Assembly (NCBI GenBank): GCA_004835665.1
Contig: RBKR01000024.1
Location: 1 to 64,000 of the forward strand
Length of the DNA: 64,000 nt
Reading direction: 5' to 3'
From: Phoma sp. XZ068
Taxonomy: Eukaryota; Ascomycota; Dothideomycetes; Pleosporales; Didymellaceae
Part shown: one piece after another, positions 8,919-19,900 of the stretch
Layout of the letters: each line of letters opens with the position of its first letter
How positions within the stretch are numbered: position 1 is the first letter of the stretch
Position numbers and translations under genes: made by a program
The notes under the pieces: model-generated
What the model saw: the letters and a program-made list of their open reading frames with translations, nothing else
Told to the model about the DNA's origin: nothing
The model's database searches: none

Positions 8919-10712
8919 ATGTCACCATCTAATCTACCCTGGATCTCCGCGTTGGAAGATGCCGCCGAGCAATTCGATGGCGGGCCCCGGAGCTTCCCGC
9001 TAGCCAGCGAGTCGAGCTTTGCCCACAGGCTCGCATACGACCCGCCGAACCTGGACTACCGAAAGCTGTTTTGGAACAAGGCCACTGTCTCGGACTCGCA
9101 GCGTGATGCTCTATTGCGCCCGCACAGCGCAGGCTGGCTGATTCCGGCCGAGACGAGTGTCTGCAAGCCTGTCTTTGTCGCCCACTCCGCGCTGTCGGCG
9201 ATATGGCTGTTGAAGGAGACGCTCGACGAGGACGCGCTGCCTGCTGATGCTTGGGCCCGGCTGGTCTCTGCAGCGCAGGATCTTGCCAGCAGCCCGAGCG
9301 ACGGCTTCCAGAAGGAACCCCCTTCAGCGCAGCGGCCCCGCGATTCCCCACCACCGTCGACAAAGCGTGCTGCTGCATCCAGCTCAGCGCGGCCGTTGAA
9401 GCGCCTCCGACAAGCCACCGAGCCTCCCAGCCCTGCGACGCCGCTGGAAGCAGAGGACGAAGCGGAGGAACCTGAGCAGCTTGCGCCGCCCTGCGAACCC
9501 GAGGCGGCCGAGGACCCCAAAGAGCCCGTCCATGGACAGGTTGGACAGGAGGAACCCGCCCAGATCACAAGCGTCTCTAACAAAAACCGCCGTGCTGAGC
9601 GGGAGCGCGCCAGGAAGCTGGAGCTCATACGAGCGCAGAAGAAACAGGACCTTGGGTTGGTACCGCCGCCCGACTCAGCGTCTCGCAGGGAACACGGTGC
9701 CTATGCCTCCATCTCGCGGCAGGATGAGCCGTTCATCTCTTGGATCCTCAAGCAGCCGGTCGATGATGGCGACAACCTGTACAGCAGTGCCCCAGCGCCT
9801 TACCTGACAGCTTCTGGCATGCTCGACAAGGCCCGCTCCATCGGCAATAATACCTCCCAGGCCTCTGCGGCTGCCTTTCTGCGGAGCTGGCGCACACAAG
9901 GTTCACCCTTTGCGCAGGAGTCCGTGGAGGATCGCCCGCCCGCTTCCTCGCGCACCCGCTGGTCGCTGTCGCAGAAGAGCAGTGCCTCGACGGTGCCGAA
10001 GAGCGCGCTCGCCTCCGCCTGGAGCCTGTGCGATCGCTACGAGCAGGAGCTGGATATCATCCATATCAAGTACCGCTGGGCCATGGCTTTCCTCGGCAAG
10101 GCGTACACCGAGAGGATGGACCAGATCAAGGAGCAAGACGTCGCCCGCAGCAGGGATGCCAAGAACCGAGGCGGCAGGGGCAAAGTCAGCTCCGAGGCCA
10201 TGGACGCCCTGCTGCTGTCCGTCACCGCTACGTCGGGGCGTCAGCAGCGTCAGCGATTCAAGAAGCGGCTGCACCAAGCGCTCCGCTGGTACGAAGCAGC
10301 CAAGCAGCTTGGCTGGGGTATGCTCTGCCTGATGCCGCACGACATCATCTCCAACTCGTGGGTCGAGAACGATCTCCGCATCCCCTTCTGGCACATCTGG
10401 CTCACGTTGGTTGCGAAGGCGAATCCGGTGGCCCACAAAGCAAGCATGGCCTTGGACGCCTGGCTAGGCTCAGAAGGCATCTCTGGCGGATCCATCAGCG
10501 AGAAGGCAACGCTGTCGATCGAGGCAAACACGCCGACATCAGCGACGCAAGTGGAGGAGATTGAAGACAGCGAGCTGGAAGACGGCGAAGATGGTGACAA
10601 CCACAGCGTCAAGCCTGCGCCCTCCCAAAGGACTACAAACAGCCCTGCGGCCGCCCGTGCAATGCGCCAGCTTACCTTGATCGAGCTCTGTAAGCCTTTT
10701 GCAGGCACATAG
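8919..10712 (+). CDS. Conserved-looking subtelomeric protein of unknown function, TLH partner
   Basis: An intact intronless frame of 597 aa, GC-rich like the helicase. I do not recognise a family. Residues about 1-110 are well-mixed and probably folded. About 115-215 is Pro/Ala/Glu-rich and likely disordered. A very basic helix follows (KNRRAERERARKLELIRAQK). About 370-520 is a helical segment rich in charged and aromatic residues (RYEQELDIIHIKYRWAMAFL, LRWYEAAKQLGWGMLCLMP), and the C-terminus is acidic. No signal peptide or obvious membrane segment is seen. The arrangement suggests a nuclear or nucleic-acid-associated protein, but that is inference from charge. Its head-to-head position with the helicase in the only intact block of the first 20 kb implies that the two are kept or copied together. 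Confidence 0.85.
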   Translation: MSPSNLPWISALEDAAEQFDGGPRSFPLASESSFAHRLAYDPPNLDYRKLFWNKATVSDSQRDALLRPHSAGWLIPAETSVCKPVFVAHSALSAIWLLKETLDEDALPADAWARLVSAAQDLASSPSDGFQKEPPSAQRPRDSPPPSTKRAAASSSARPLKRLRQATEPPSPATPLEAEDEAEEPEQLAPPCEPEAAEDPKEPVHGQVGQEEPAQITSVSNKNRRAERERARKLELIRAQKKQDLGLVPPPDSASRREHGAYASISRQDEPFISWILKQPVDDGDNLYSSAPAPYLTASGMLDKARSIGNNTSQASAAAFLRSWRTQGSPFAQESVEDRPPASSRTRWSLSQKSSASTVPKSALASAWSLCDRYEQELDIIHIKYRWAMAFLGKAYTERMDQIKEQDVARSRDAKNRGGRGKVSSEAMDALLLSVTATSGRQQRQRFKKRLHQALRWYEAAKQLGWGMLCLMPHDIISNSWVENDLRIPFWHIWLTLVAKANPVAHKASMALDAWLGSEGISGGSISEKATLSIEANTPTSATQVEEIEDSELEDGEDGDNHSVKPAPSQRTTNSPAAARAMRQLTLIELCKPFAGT

Positions 10713-11088
10713 TGTGCTGTAATCAATTGCTCTGTGCTGTGCATTTAGTGTGTTACTTTCTTGCGTTGGTGTTTACAGTGTTGATGTTCTGCTGTGTTGA
10801 TGCAGTTGTTGTCCGCGCGCTAGCGCAACCCTAACCACAACATTAAACCCTACCCCCATGATTTACAAAGCCGATTTCGCTACAACTTGCACAGGTAATG
10901 CGGGTTATTGTCGCAAAACATATGTCCAAGTTTGAAGCAGATCCAATCTGTTGTTGCAGAACGACCGTAGTTGGGAGAAAAACCAACCGTACCCATGATA
11001 AGATATCCGCGGCAAATCTGTAGCCCTGGTCCCTAACAAATCCGTACCCCTAAATCAACCATTGGAATGGTTGGCCTACCCATCTGGG
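10713..11088. other. Intergenic spacer with degenerate telomere-like patch
   Basis: This 376-bp gap holds no gene. At 10826-10857 two eroded telomere-like pieces (AACCCTAACC and TAAACCCTACCCCC) lie about 110 bp downstream of the 597-aa gene. The spacer marks the change from the GC-rich intact helicase block to eroded genes. Confidence 0.6.
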
Positions 11089-13910
11089 TTAGAAGAGCGA
11101 TGCCACCATGCGGCGCGATACGATATCGATCGTTTGAGTGAGGGCAGGGTCGGTCTGTGATTTCAGTGTCAGCTCTGGTATCATGCTAGTGTCATCGAGT
11201 CGCGGCTCGGAACCATCGAAGTTGACGCTGAGTCGATGGACGCGATCGAGGACTTTGCCAGCGAGCGCAACGCACTTGCAAGCTCGCTTCACCCCCCCGG
11301 TCGCGCATCTTCTCGAGGAGCAGATCGCGAATGCGACAAAGCATGCTGTTCTTGCGTACGCCGCGACAGTCGCTCGTTGAGACATCGTAGTTACTCGGAC
11401 TCGGTTCCCCTGTACCCAGTGAGACGACAAAGTCAGGCTGGCTAGCGTGCGGGAAGAGCGTGGCAGCCTCGGCCAGGGCCCAGAGGAGCGGATCGTTCTC
11501 GAGCGGACCGGCATCTTGCACGGTGCCGATGTCGTTGATGTGCATGGGCGGGAAGAAGCTGCGACGGGCAGGTGTCAGTTGGGGACAGCAGGACCGCGGA
11601 GGGAGAGAGACGTACCCTGGCGCCGCAGTCACGGCACGAGCGCTGGTACTGAGATTAGCGACGAGGTGACAGAGGGCGGGCGCTCACATCTTCCAGAGCA
11701 CTTGCGCGGCTCCGTCTTTGGGTCTGAGGATGCTCTTGGCTCATGGCTGTCAGCGTTGCGGTATAGTCCACTTCGCTCACAAAGCTCACCCATTTCGTGG
11801 TTCCGCTTTCCTACCCCGTTGTAGTTGATGAAAATGCGATAAGATGGAAGTCGACTGACCGTGGCCACGGGCAAGCCAACGCGAGTGCCTGTGGAGGTCG
11901 CGTACGAAGTTTCTAGAATGTGCTTGTCAGCGCCGAGGGTTTTCTTGAGCACGGCCTCGAGGTTTCCGGCAGAGTACAAACCATCGGCGAGGCACGAGGC
12001 CGTCAGCTCGAAGGCGCGGGAGAGAAAGGGGATGTTGAGGGACACGCGGCGCTGGAACGTGTGCTCCATGAGGCCGGGAAACAGGGAGCGGCCGTTGATG
12101 TAATGATGGCAATCACCGCCCCTAGCCAGGGTTAGCATTGGTACGTGCACCAAATTGCAACCCTCACCCGTAAATCGCAACTCGCAACCCACCTACCTAT
12201 ACTAACGCCAAATGCGCCTTTGACGAACCGCTGCAAAGGGATGGGCAGGCCGATGCAGTCCTGGATGCGCTTCATGAGCACCAACGCGCTGATGCCGCGC
12301 GCGCCTCCGCCGTCGATGCACACAACACCTGCGCCCGCTGTCGGCGGATGCACCTTGACAGCTATGGGGCTTGGTGGAGAGTGCCCGCAGAGGAGGCAGT
12401 TGTGGACCTCGAAGGTCCAAGGGTCGTCTTCGCTGCGATCTACAAACACGATCAGGCAGTTCTCGCAGATGCAGTGCCCGCAGGGCAGGGTGTGTTGCGG
12501 TCTCCTGCTCAAGCAGCAGAAACACGTGCTGTTGCTCACGATGCCGGGCCACCAGTGCTGAAAATGCGCTAGGTTGCCTGCGTGGATGCTGGCCGCCTCT
12601 CTGCCTGCAATGAGCTGCTGGAAGTAGCTGGCCAGGTGCGTTTCGACCATGCTGACTAGGCCGCTTCGCAGAACGAAATCGTTTGTCTCGTGGAGCGCGA
12701 AGACGCGAGTCTTGCTTATCTCAAGCAGGGCCGGCCGGTACAGCGCGTCGAAGACATCCTTCCAATCGAAAACTGTTCCTAGTCAGCAGGCGCAGGCGAG
12801 CATTCGGAAAATATGAGAAAGGTGATTGCAGGGAGAGGAGGGATCTGGGATGAGGATTTCAACGACGTACGGTGCGCGTCAGGTGGATAGCTGTCCAGGA
12901 GCAGAGTCGAAGCTAGCATGGGCGCTGTGAACTCGGTCAGCAGGGTTGATGAGACTGTGTTTGAGGAAGTTGGAGAGGTGTTCGGTCAAGTCGGGCGCCA
13001 CATGGTTGTGGATTCTTGAAGCGTGAATGAAGTCGAAGGGACAGTCGAATGAACGGGCGAAGTGCGTGGCTGCCGCGTGCAGAAAGGCGGCCGTATGCGT
13101 TGCCGAATACAACACGCGGCGTGCTGTTCTTGCCCTCCGCACGTAGTCTGATTCCTGCATTAGGCGTTCTTTGATAACTCTGCAGCGGACTGCCGCCGTC
13201 TCGGCGCTTCTAGGCAAAACAGCAATGATGGAGATGGTGGAGAGCTGTTGGTACGGGCTCACGGCGGTCTCTTCCTCCAGCATCCACAGAAAGTCGCGCT
13301 TCGCCCGCTCCTTAGCTTGAGTCCCGGGAGAGAGCTTGCTGGTCACAATGACTATGCTCGGAAGCACAGTCTTTGGCGAAGTGGACGAGCGGCTCTGATC
13401 CAGCCAGAGAGCCAAGCGCTGAGCTATTACCCTGAAGTCGCCCAGGTCATCAGCGAAGAAGCAAAACACATCAGCAAAGGGAAACAAAAGATGTGGGAGA
13501 AGCTCATCTACTGTGCCTCCACCAGCAGCTACTCGCTGGCGAATGACGTGACGTTCCTCTCTGTGGCACTTCTCTTGCTTTGCGCTGATTCCTCTAGCAG
13601 AGCGTTGCTGCATGTCGCAGCTTGCTAGCAGAATTGGCCTGTCAGTGAAGGTGGTGGCATGATCAAGGTGGAGGTGCATCTCGCTACGGCGCTGCCCAAA
13701 GATATATGTCCGGGGTTTCTTAATGCGAAACAAAGTACGCAGGACTATTGACTTCTCTGCATTGCCAATTAGCACGAAGAGACTGGGCCGCTGTGTGTCG
13801 GGCGAGGGAAGGTCATCCACGATGACTGCAGGCCTGTCGGATTGCACGAGAGCAGGGCTCCCGCTCTGCCCACAGATGCTGAGCCAGCGGGTGTGGTCGA
13901 AACGCTTCAT
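11089..13910 (-). pseudogene. Patatin-like phospholipase with RING-like cysteines, degenerate
   Basis: Pieces in order on the minus strand match a large fungal patatin family: an N-terminal domain (13910 to about 12880), a Cys-rich LPCGHCICENC block, the oxyanion-hole motif DGGGARG, the nucleophile context GVSIG, the catalytic-Asp segment (QDAGPLEND) and a C-terminal FDGSEPRLDD stretch. Good introns are visible at 12779-12870, 12122-12196, 11650-11688 and 11559-11615. However, the frame must jump near 12950, near 12100 and in a G7 run at about 11296-11302, and a stop cuts the end at 11089, where the family normally continues. The sequence would encode lipid acyl hydrolase activity if intact. 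Independent breaks favour a pseudogene, although homopolymer errors in assembly could explain the G7 one. Confidence 0.7.
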
Positions 13911-15036
13911 GATGGAGACGATACTGATGTCTTGGTGGCGGCGAGCAGTACGATAAGTTCAGTGCAGAGACTGCATCTGGGCTTTAGTCATGGCCTGAAA
14001 TTGAACCCCAGCGCATTTGGCGTGGAAGCACCACGCAAACAGGATGCAAGAGTAGCGATGCTCAACATTGGTACCCCTAGTAGCAAGCTAAAAATACACA
14101 CATATAAGATCTAAACATAGTTGATTAAAAAGTCTCTCTCTAAGTATAAGTCCCGCTACAGAAGCCCCAAAGCAAGCATCTTCTCTACTAACATTATGGA
14201 CGAACTTTCGAAACTTCAATAGCGCATTAGGCTTATGAGTGGGGCAAACCCTCCTCAAACGTTACTCGAGAGAGGCGCCGGGTATGGTGCCTACCCGGTG
14301 GGTGCAGGCGGATGAGATGCTAAGATCGAAGCGTAAGATAAGGCTAAGTTACACAATTGGTGCAATGAAAGACACCGCGTTATAACCAATTGATCTCTGG
14401 AGTGGCTGTGGCGTGACAAAAATCCCTTGTGCTCATCGTTTTGTATCCCGATCCTGCTGTTGGCCTTCAGTTCGTGAAGTCAACCTTGCAACCCTCCTTG
14501 ATAGAAATCACTAGCGTCATTGCCTGCTTTTCAACAGTACTCTCTCGAATACTAAAGGGGTATACGACTGAGTTAGAGCAGGCTTGCTACTTATTGGCGA
14601 GCGGGAATGAGATGGATCATAGTGTGGGATCCGGGAACGGGCTAAACTTGGATCTAAACTTGGTTTGTGTGAGAGTCAGCAGGACGGTGTTGCGCGCAAA
14701 GTATCTATGGGAAAGCCGGCCGCATCATCCAAAGCGAACTGCATGATATATTAGTTTTATTGAATGCTTGTAGCAATAAAATTCATAGCCAATGCGCATC
14801 CCGACAGCCGAAGTCCTGTCTCTCGCATGGATATCGGCATTAACGACTGATATCAAGTCCAAGGTCCGAGGGCCATATGATGCCCTTTTCCATTGAAGTT
14901 AGCCGATTGTGACAGCCTTATCCTATCATTCGTTGCATCTTCTACCTTCTTCCTCCATTTCGGCGTCAAATCCGAGGAATAATGCAGCCATAGGCGAGGG
15001 AGAAGGCGTACGTCTTCCATGCAATGTTCCCTGATG
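13911..15036. other. No supported feature
   Basis: I see no gene, repeat or RNA here. Short open frames (for example 14429-14746, plus) show no recognisable motif or splice structure. The stretch separates the patatin relic from the GIY-YIG-like relic. Confidence 0.5.
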
Positions 15037-15954
15037 TCAGTTCAAGCCACCATTGTATCTGCTCGCTGACTCTACATAGAGATAGCGATCACTTGCCATG
15101 TGAAAGTCATGCTGAGAGGTCGCGAGCTTCGTATATACGCCGGCGTCGTTGGTGTCAATCATCGGCAAACTCTCGAGATCGTTCCAGGTGGGCGGTCCCA
15201 ACCCTCCGAGAGCTTTTTTGACAGATTCAGGAATGTGTCCCGAGATCTTCGGGAGCCAATCATTGCCTGATCTCAGAAGCGTCTCTCTCCATGTCTGTGC
15301 CATATCAGACTCTAGAAATGCTCACCAAATCGCTTTCAATCGAGCATCAAAGAGTGACTCTCGCAACCCCGGCGGTAATTCTTGGGGGCCTTGGACATCA
15401 GTCGGTGCCGCTCATGTGGACCGTAGTCCCTAAAGTTGTTTTCGTACGCCTAGTGTCGTTCTACGCAGCCACGTTGCAAGCCTTGTCAGTGAAAGTCCTC
15501 GCTCGGGTAGCGTCATCAGTTGTTGGATCTCGTGGTGCGACCACTCTCCCCTCTTTCTCTGCCTGAGCACCTTCTGAACCTCATGCTTTCCCATAATGCG
15601 GTCTGCTTCTCGAGCGATGAATGCTGCAGTTCTCTGGAAAATGGTCTCCATGTCGATGAATCATAGTCCCTGCCGCAGGCGCGATTCAATCTCCTAGTCC
15701 CTTTTTTCGCCAGGAAGCAGGATGTCTGGCACTGATACCTTTGAACCTCTTGCAGAACCACTCCTCTTCAAGGTTTGTATCGGTGACGGCAAGGGGATCT
15801 CTCCTGAGTGGAGTTCCTCGACGTATCTTTGGAACGCATCCACATGTTCGCTGCCACCGTTGCACGCCATGCTTGAAGCATTCTTGTCCAAAGTATCAAT
15901 CTTGGCCGGGGAGATGATAGAGTAGTATTTAGTATAAAAATACGCTGTAACCAC
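15037..15954 (-). pseudogene. GIY-YIG-like gene with multiple Trp-to-stop changes
   Basis: One frame runs from 15954 to 15037 on the minus strand and is interrupted only by TAG or TGA codons where Trp would fit, for example RD*EIESRLRQGL*FID, KQL*GLRST*AAP and KAIW*AFLESD. The text between the stops is coherent. Near its end NDAGVYTKLATS and RYLYVESASRYNGGLN resemble the GIY-YIG nuclease core (GVY..., YLYVGSA...GGL) with Glu in place of the usual Gly. The frame then meets another TGA after GGLN. The family call is inference from motif shape. The pattern of damage matches the transposon relics nearby and suggests the gene belonged to a repeated family hit by the same process. Confidence 0.55.
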
Positions 15955-16710
15955 TTATATCCGATCTTGTTTAAAGTCTAGCTGTTCTCTGATGTTGTAT
16001 AAAGCTAGTTAGGGACTCCTTTAGCTAGAAACCATGTGGTTTGTAGAAACTTCCCCTTAAAAACTACTAACGCCTGTAGTCTCCGGCCCATGGCAGAGAT
16101 TGTCTCTATAATCAATACCTACTCACGATTCTCTAGAGACTTAATGTAAGCCTTCTTCTTGGTAGAGCTTCTAAGCACCTTTGTGTTTGTACATACCCCT
16201 AGGGCTACTCCAGTCTTATCTATATTCTATATATCTTTATATTGTATATCTAGCTTAATTCTAGTACGTTTAAATAACTCAAGAAACGCTCAGATAAGGT
16301 CTGGATTGGCTGTGTGAGCCTGCGAGGCTTCAATCTTTCGGCCGATAATAGAGGCGACGCGTGGTTCACGCGATAGAAACTGGGATATCTATTTGTTGCC
16401 GAGAGGCTCGTGATTGCTATTCATAAGTAGAATTTGAGTAGCTGCTTCTCGTACACGAGCGTGTGAAGGAGGCTGTGCGCGTCAGTCCTTATTAAGTATC
16501 TATTGTACTAAGTAGTCTTCTTGCTCTGGAGTTAATTGTTGCTGGCGTTGATGAGCTATCGCGTGTGGAAGTTGACCAGCTACCTGGCCGCGAAGTGACG
16601 ATCGAGGGACCCTATACGCTGCAGCTGCCTTCCGCACGCTTGTAAAAACGCCAGAATTGAGATCGCGGATAGCCTTTTGTATTGCAACTTCACGAGTATC
16701 TATTTTAAGT
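15950..16710 (-). pseudogene. Fot1/pogo-type transposase relic
   Basis: Reading the minus strand from about 16710 gives a single frame with a helix-turn-helix start (SVRKAAAAYRVPRSSLRGQV), a Tc5-type DNA-binding segment (LTPEQEDYLVQ*IL) and the start of the DDE catalytic domain (NIDKTGVALG). Stops TAG/TGA stand at expected Trp positions (VQ*IL, KD*RAQ, NK*ISQF). The catalytic motif reads NIDKTG where the family has N-F/I-D-E-T-G, a Glu-to-Lys change that is also G-to-A. The element is truncated at about 15950, and no terminal repeats were found. Confidence 0.75.
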
Positions 16711-16924
16711 ATATAGTGGTGGAAAAATAGAGCTTCAAAACAGTGTGGACGCGTTGGTGTGGTGGGCGGAAACTACCCCCGGGCGGAAACTACCCCAACT
16801 AGCTTACGTGATTGTACAAATTAGGAAGAAAGAACAATACAACTATTTACCAACCAGTAGGACAAATCGGCCTTCCTATCGTGAGATAAAGATTCCGAGT
16901 CTTGCGGATACAATTTTATCCTTG

Positions 16925-19900
16925 TTACTCCTTCTTGACCTTTGACTTCTTGGGTACACGGGCCAACCAGTACAAGAAAGTCGCAGTGACGACATTGAAG
17001 ATAACGAAAGCCCACATAATGCCGAAGTTGCGCCAACGATTGTCAAAATCGATGTTCACAGCCTTTAAAAACGTGTTGGTCTGAGATATGGGGCAATAAC
17101 GGCAATTCGCTGTGGCGTCGGGATTGTCCACTAAGCCACTACCAGCCATGTTGATGAATGACTTCATATACTCGCCACAAGTGCTGCCGTTCGGGGGATT
17201 GAATTTATAAAACTCGTTCGAGGCGCAGGTGGCAGACGCGTTCGCTAACGCAGTGCCCAGGAACCCTTCAACAAAATACGTGAAGGGGTCGATGCGATAC
17301 ATGAAGATCCAGAATCGAGGGAGAGTATTTGGGCCAGCGAGTACACTGCCATAGGTTTAAGTAAATGATACGAGGTCGTTGGTGAAGGAACATACCCGCA
17401 GAATGAAAACATCATAATGGTGAGTAGACCGACAACGGCACCGGCGACGTCGTAAGTCTCCAAACCAGCGATGGCAAGGTGCGCAAAGCTGCTTGCGAAG
17501 ATGAAGAAGACCCAAACAAAAAGAAAAATTGTGGTACCACGAGAATGCTCTGTTCCGGTCTGGCGGGCATTTCGGTAAAGACCAATGGGAAAATACCACA
17601 AAATAAAGCTGAAGAGCGCCATGACCTAACCATAGTTAGCCAAAATCACAACCACAGGGGCAGAAAATAGACATGATACTTACCGAATTCCAGGCTGCCT
17701 CGACGACCATATTAGTGCCCAGGAATATTGTCCACGAATAAGCCTTGGATGGGCGCTCGCGAGCCTCGTACATAGTGCGTTGGGAGACGAAGACCGGCAA
17801 GATTTGATCGACGAGTTGACTGAAGACGGTTAGGAAGATGAAGACACCGAACACTTGGTTCTGAAGTCCACCCTGAGTGTTTTTGATGTTAAGAAAGGAA
17901 AGACCGATGAAGAGCGCCTGGAAACAATAGTCAGCTCGAGTCCTACCAGGGCATAAGGATGCCATCAACAGAGGCACTCACCGCTCCGCATGAAAGGAAA
18001 GCTTTCGAATAGAGGTAGGTAGGGCTTCGCCAGTATTGTTGGAAAACGCGTAATCCCACTTCCCGGAATTGCAGACTCAGGGGTGCAGCAAACTCTGCGT
18101 ACGAGGCACTGTCTTGGCTGTCGGATTTCTCCCCTTGCGGTAAACGGCTAGCGGACAACCTATTAAGCTCAGCCTGAACTTCATGGTACTCGGGACTTTG
18201 GCGCCATATAGCGGGCCAGTCCAGGTCTGTATGCGCGCCCGGAGCCGCACCGATCACCTGCAACATGTACTCGGCTGGGTTTGACTCAGGTGGGCAGACG
18301 GGACCACCATTCCTTACAAAATAGTTGACCAGGCTTTGTGAATTCTGCCCGATAGGACCAAAATAAACTGTCCTTCCCCCCTTAGCAAGAAGTAAAAGCC
18401 TGTCAAACCTCTGAAAAAGGATCGCAGATGGTTGGTGAATAGTGCATAGAATTGCTTGGCCGCTTTTTGTCAGCTTTTCCATAAGATTACAGATAGACCA
18501 CGACGTTTGACTGTCAAGCCCAGATGTAGGCTCATCAAGGAAAAGGAGCAGTTGCGGGCGGGCCGCAAGCTCGACACCGATGGTAAGTCTCTTTCGCTGC
18601 TCGACATTCAGGCCCTCGCCAGGCACACCAATAATGGCTTCTGAGTAATCTTGCATGTCGAGAAGGGCGATGACGGTGTCAACATAGTTGATTTTCTCTT
18701 GCCGGGTATATTTCGAGGGTTGCCTCAGTAGGGCACTGAAATTCAGAGCCTCTCTGACAGTTGACGTGTGAAGATGTAAATCTTGCTGCTGCACATAACC
18801 AGTCTTACGCTGAAAGGATGTATCTCGCGCATTGCCGTTAACAAGTATGTCTCCTGAAATCACACCCATAGTGATTCGGCTGGCTAGTACGTCAAGAAGC
18901 GTGGTCTTGCCGGCCCCGGAAACTCCCTAATATTATGTTAGCATTTTACTTATCCGACTTGTTAGCGGCGGCGCTCACCATGAGGGCAGTCAGCGTTCCG
19001 GGTTTCACCCAGCCGTCAACGTGGTCCAGGATTCTGCGCGGCTCGTCCTTTATTTTGATGTCGTAACAGATATCTTTCCAATGAAAGATAGAGGTCGCCT
19101 TCTCCATGGTGGGTAACTCTTCCGAGCTCTCTACCGCGCGATTTTCCCGATTGCCGTCCTGGTTCTCAATATCTTTTAGCTGCCGGCGCTTACCCAAAGC
19201 CTTCCTGGTGAAAACCAGAACCTCGCCTTTAGAGCGTTCCGAAGCGACATACTCTGCGGCGACCAGGTGGCAGACCATGAATACGATCATGAATACGATC
19301 ATGATACCAACATTACGCCATTTGTGAGAGTTCTGGTATCCATAAGACGTACCAATATAGGCGGAACCGTGAACAAACTCTTCACCAGGGACTGAGCCGG
19401 CAATCGTGCAAACCCGCTGATCGGCTTCGATTGACTCGTACCCTGGACCTCTCGGCACGTAACTCGGAGAAGAATGACGGAGGCCGGTGCGAGTGCCTGG
19501 GCGATCGTCTTTGTGAGCGAGCCCATAAGTCGGAACATCATGGACATTGCCAACGTCATGATGAATGCGACTACAAGAAAAAAGAAAAACGGTCCTACCT
19601 CGCGTCGAAGGTTGCACATAAAGTATAGGGTAAGACCTGTTACAACTGAGTTGACAATCTTGTATGGTAAGTCCACAATCATTGCTGATAATGCCTCGGC
19701 GCTTGGATGATAGAGTGCATATCGATTATGTTTTTCGACGACGTTCCTTTTCGCGTAAAGTGTCATGATTTCCAATATACTAGAAAAGGCGTTGGTAAGA
19801 ACAATGAAGAAGACCAGAGTGCCGGCATCGAAATGCTGGAGGTGTCTGCCGGAAGGTTGTAGAAGATGCTGCTAATGATGAGAGCTGTACATATATTGGT

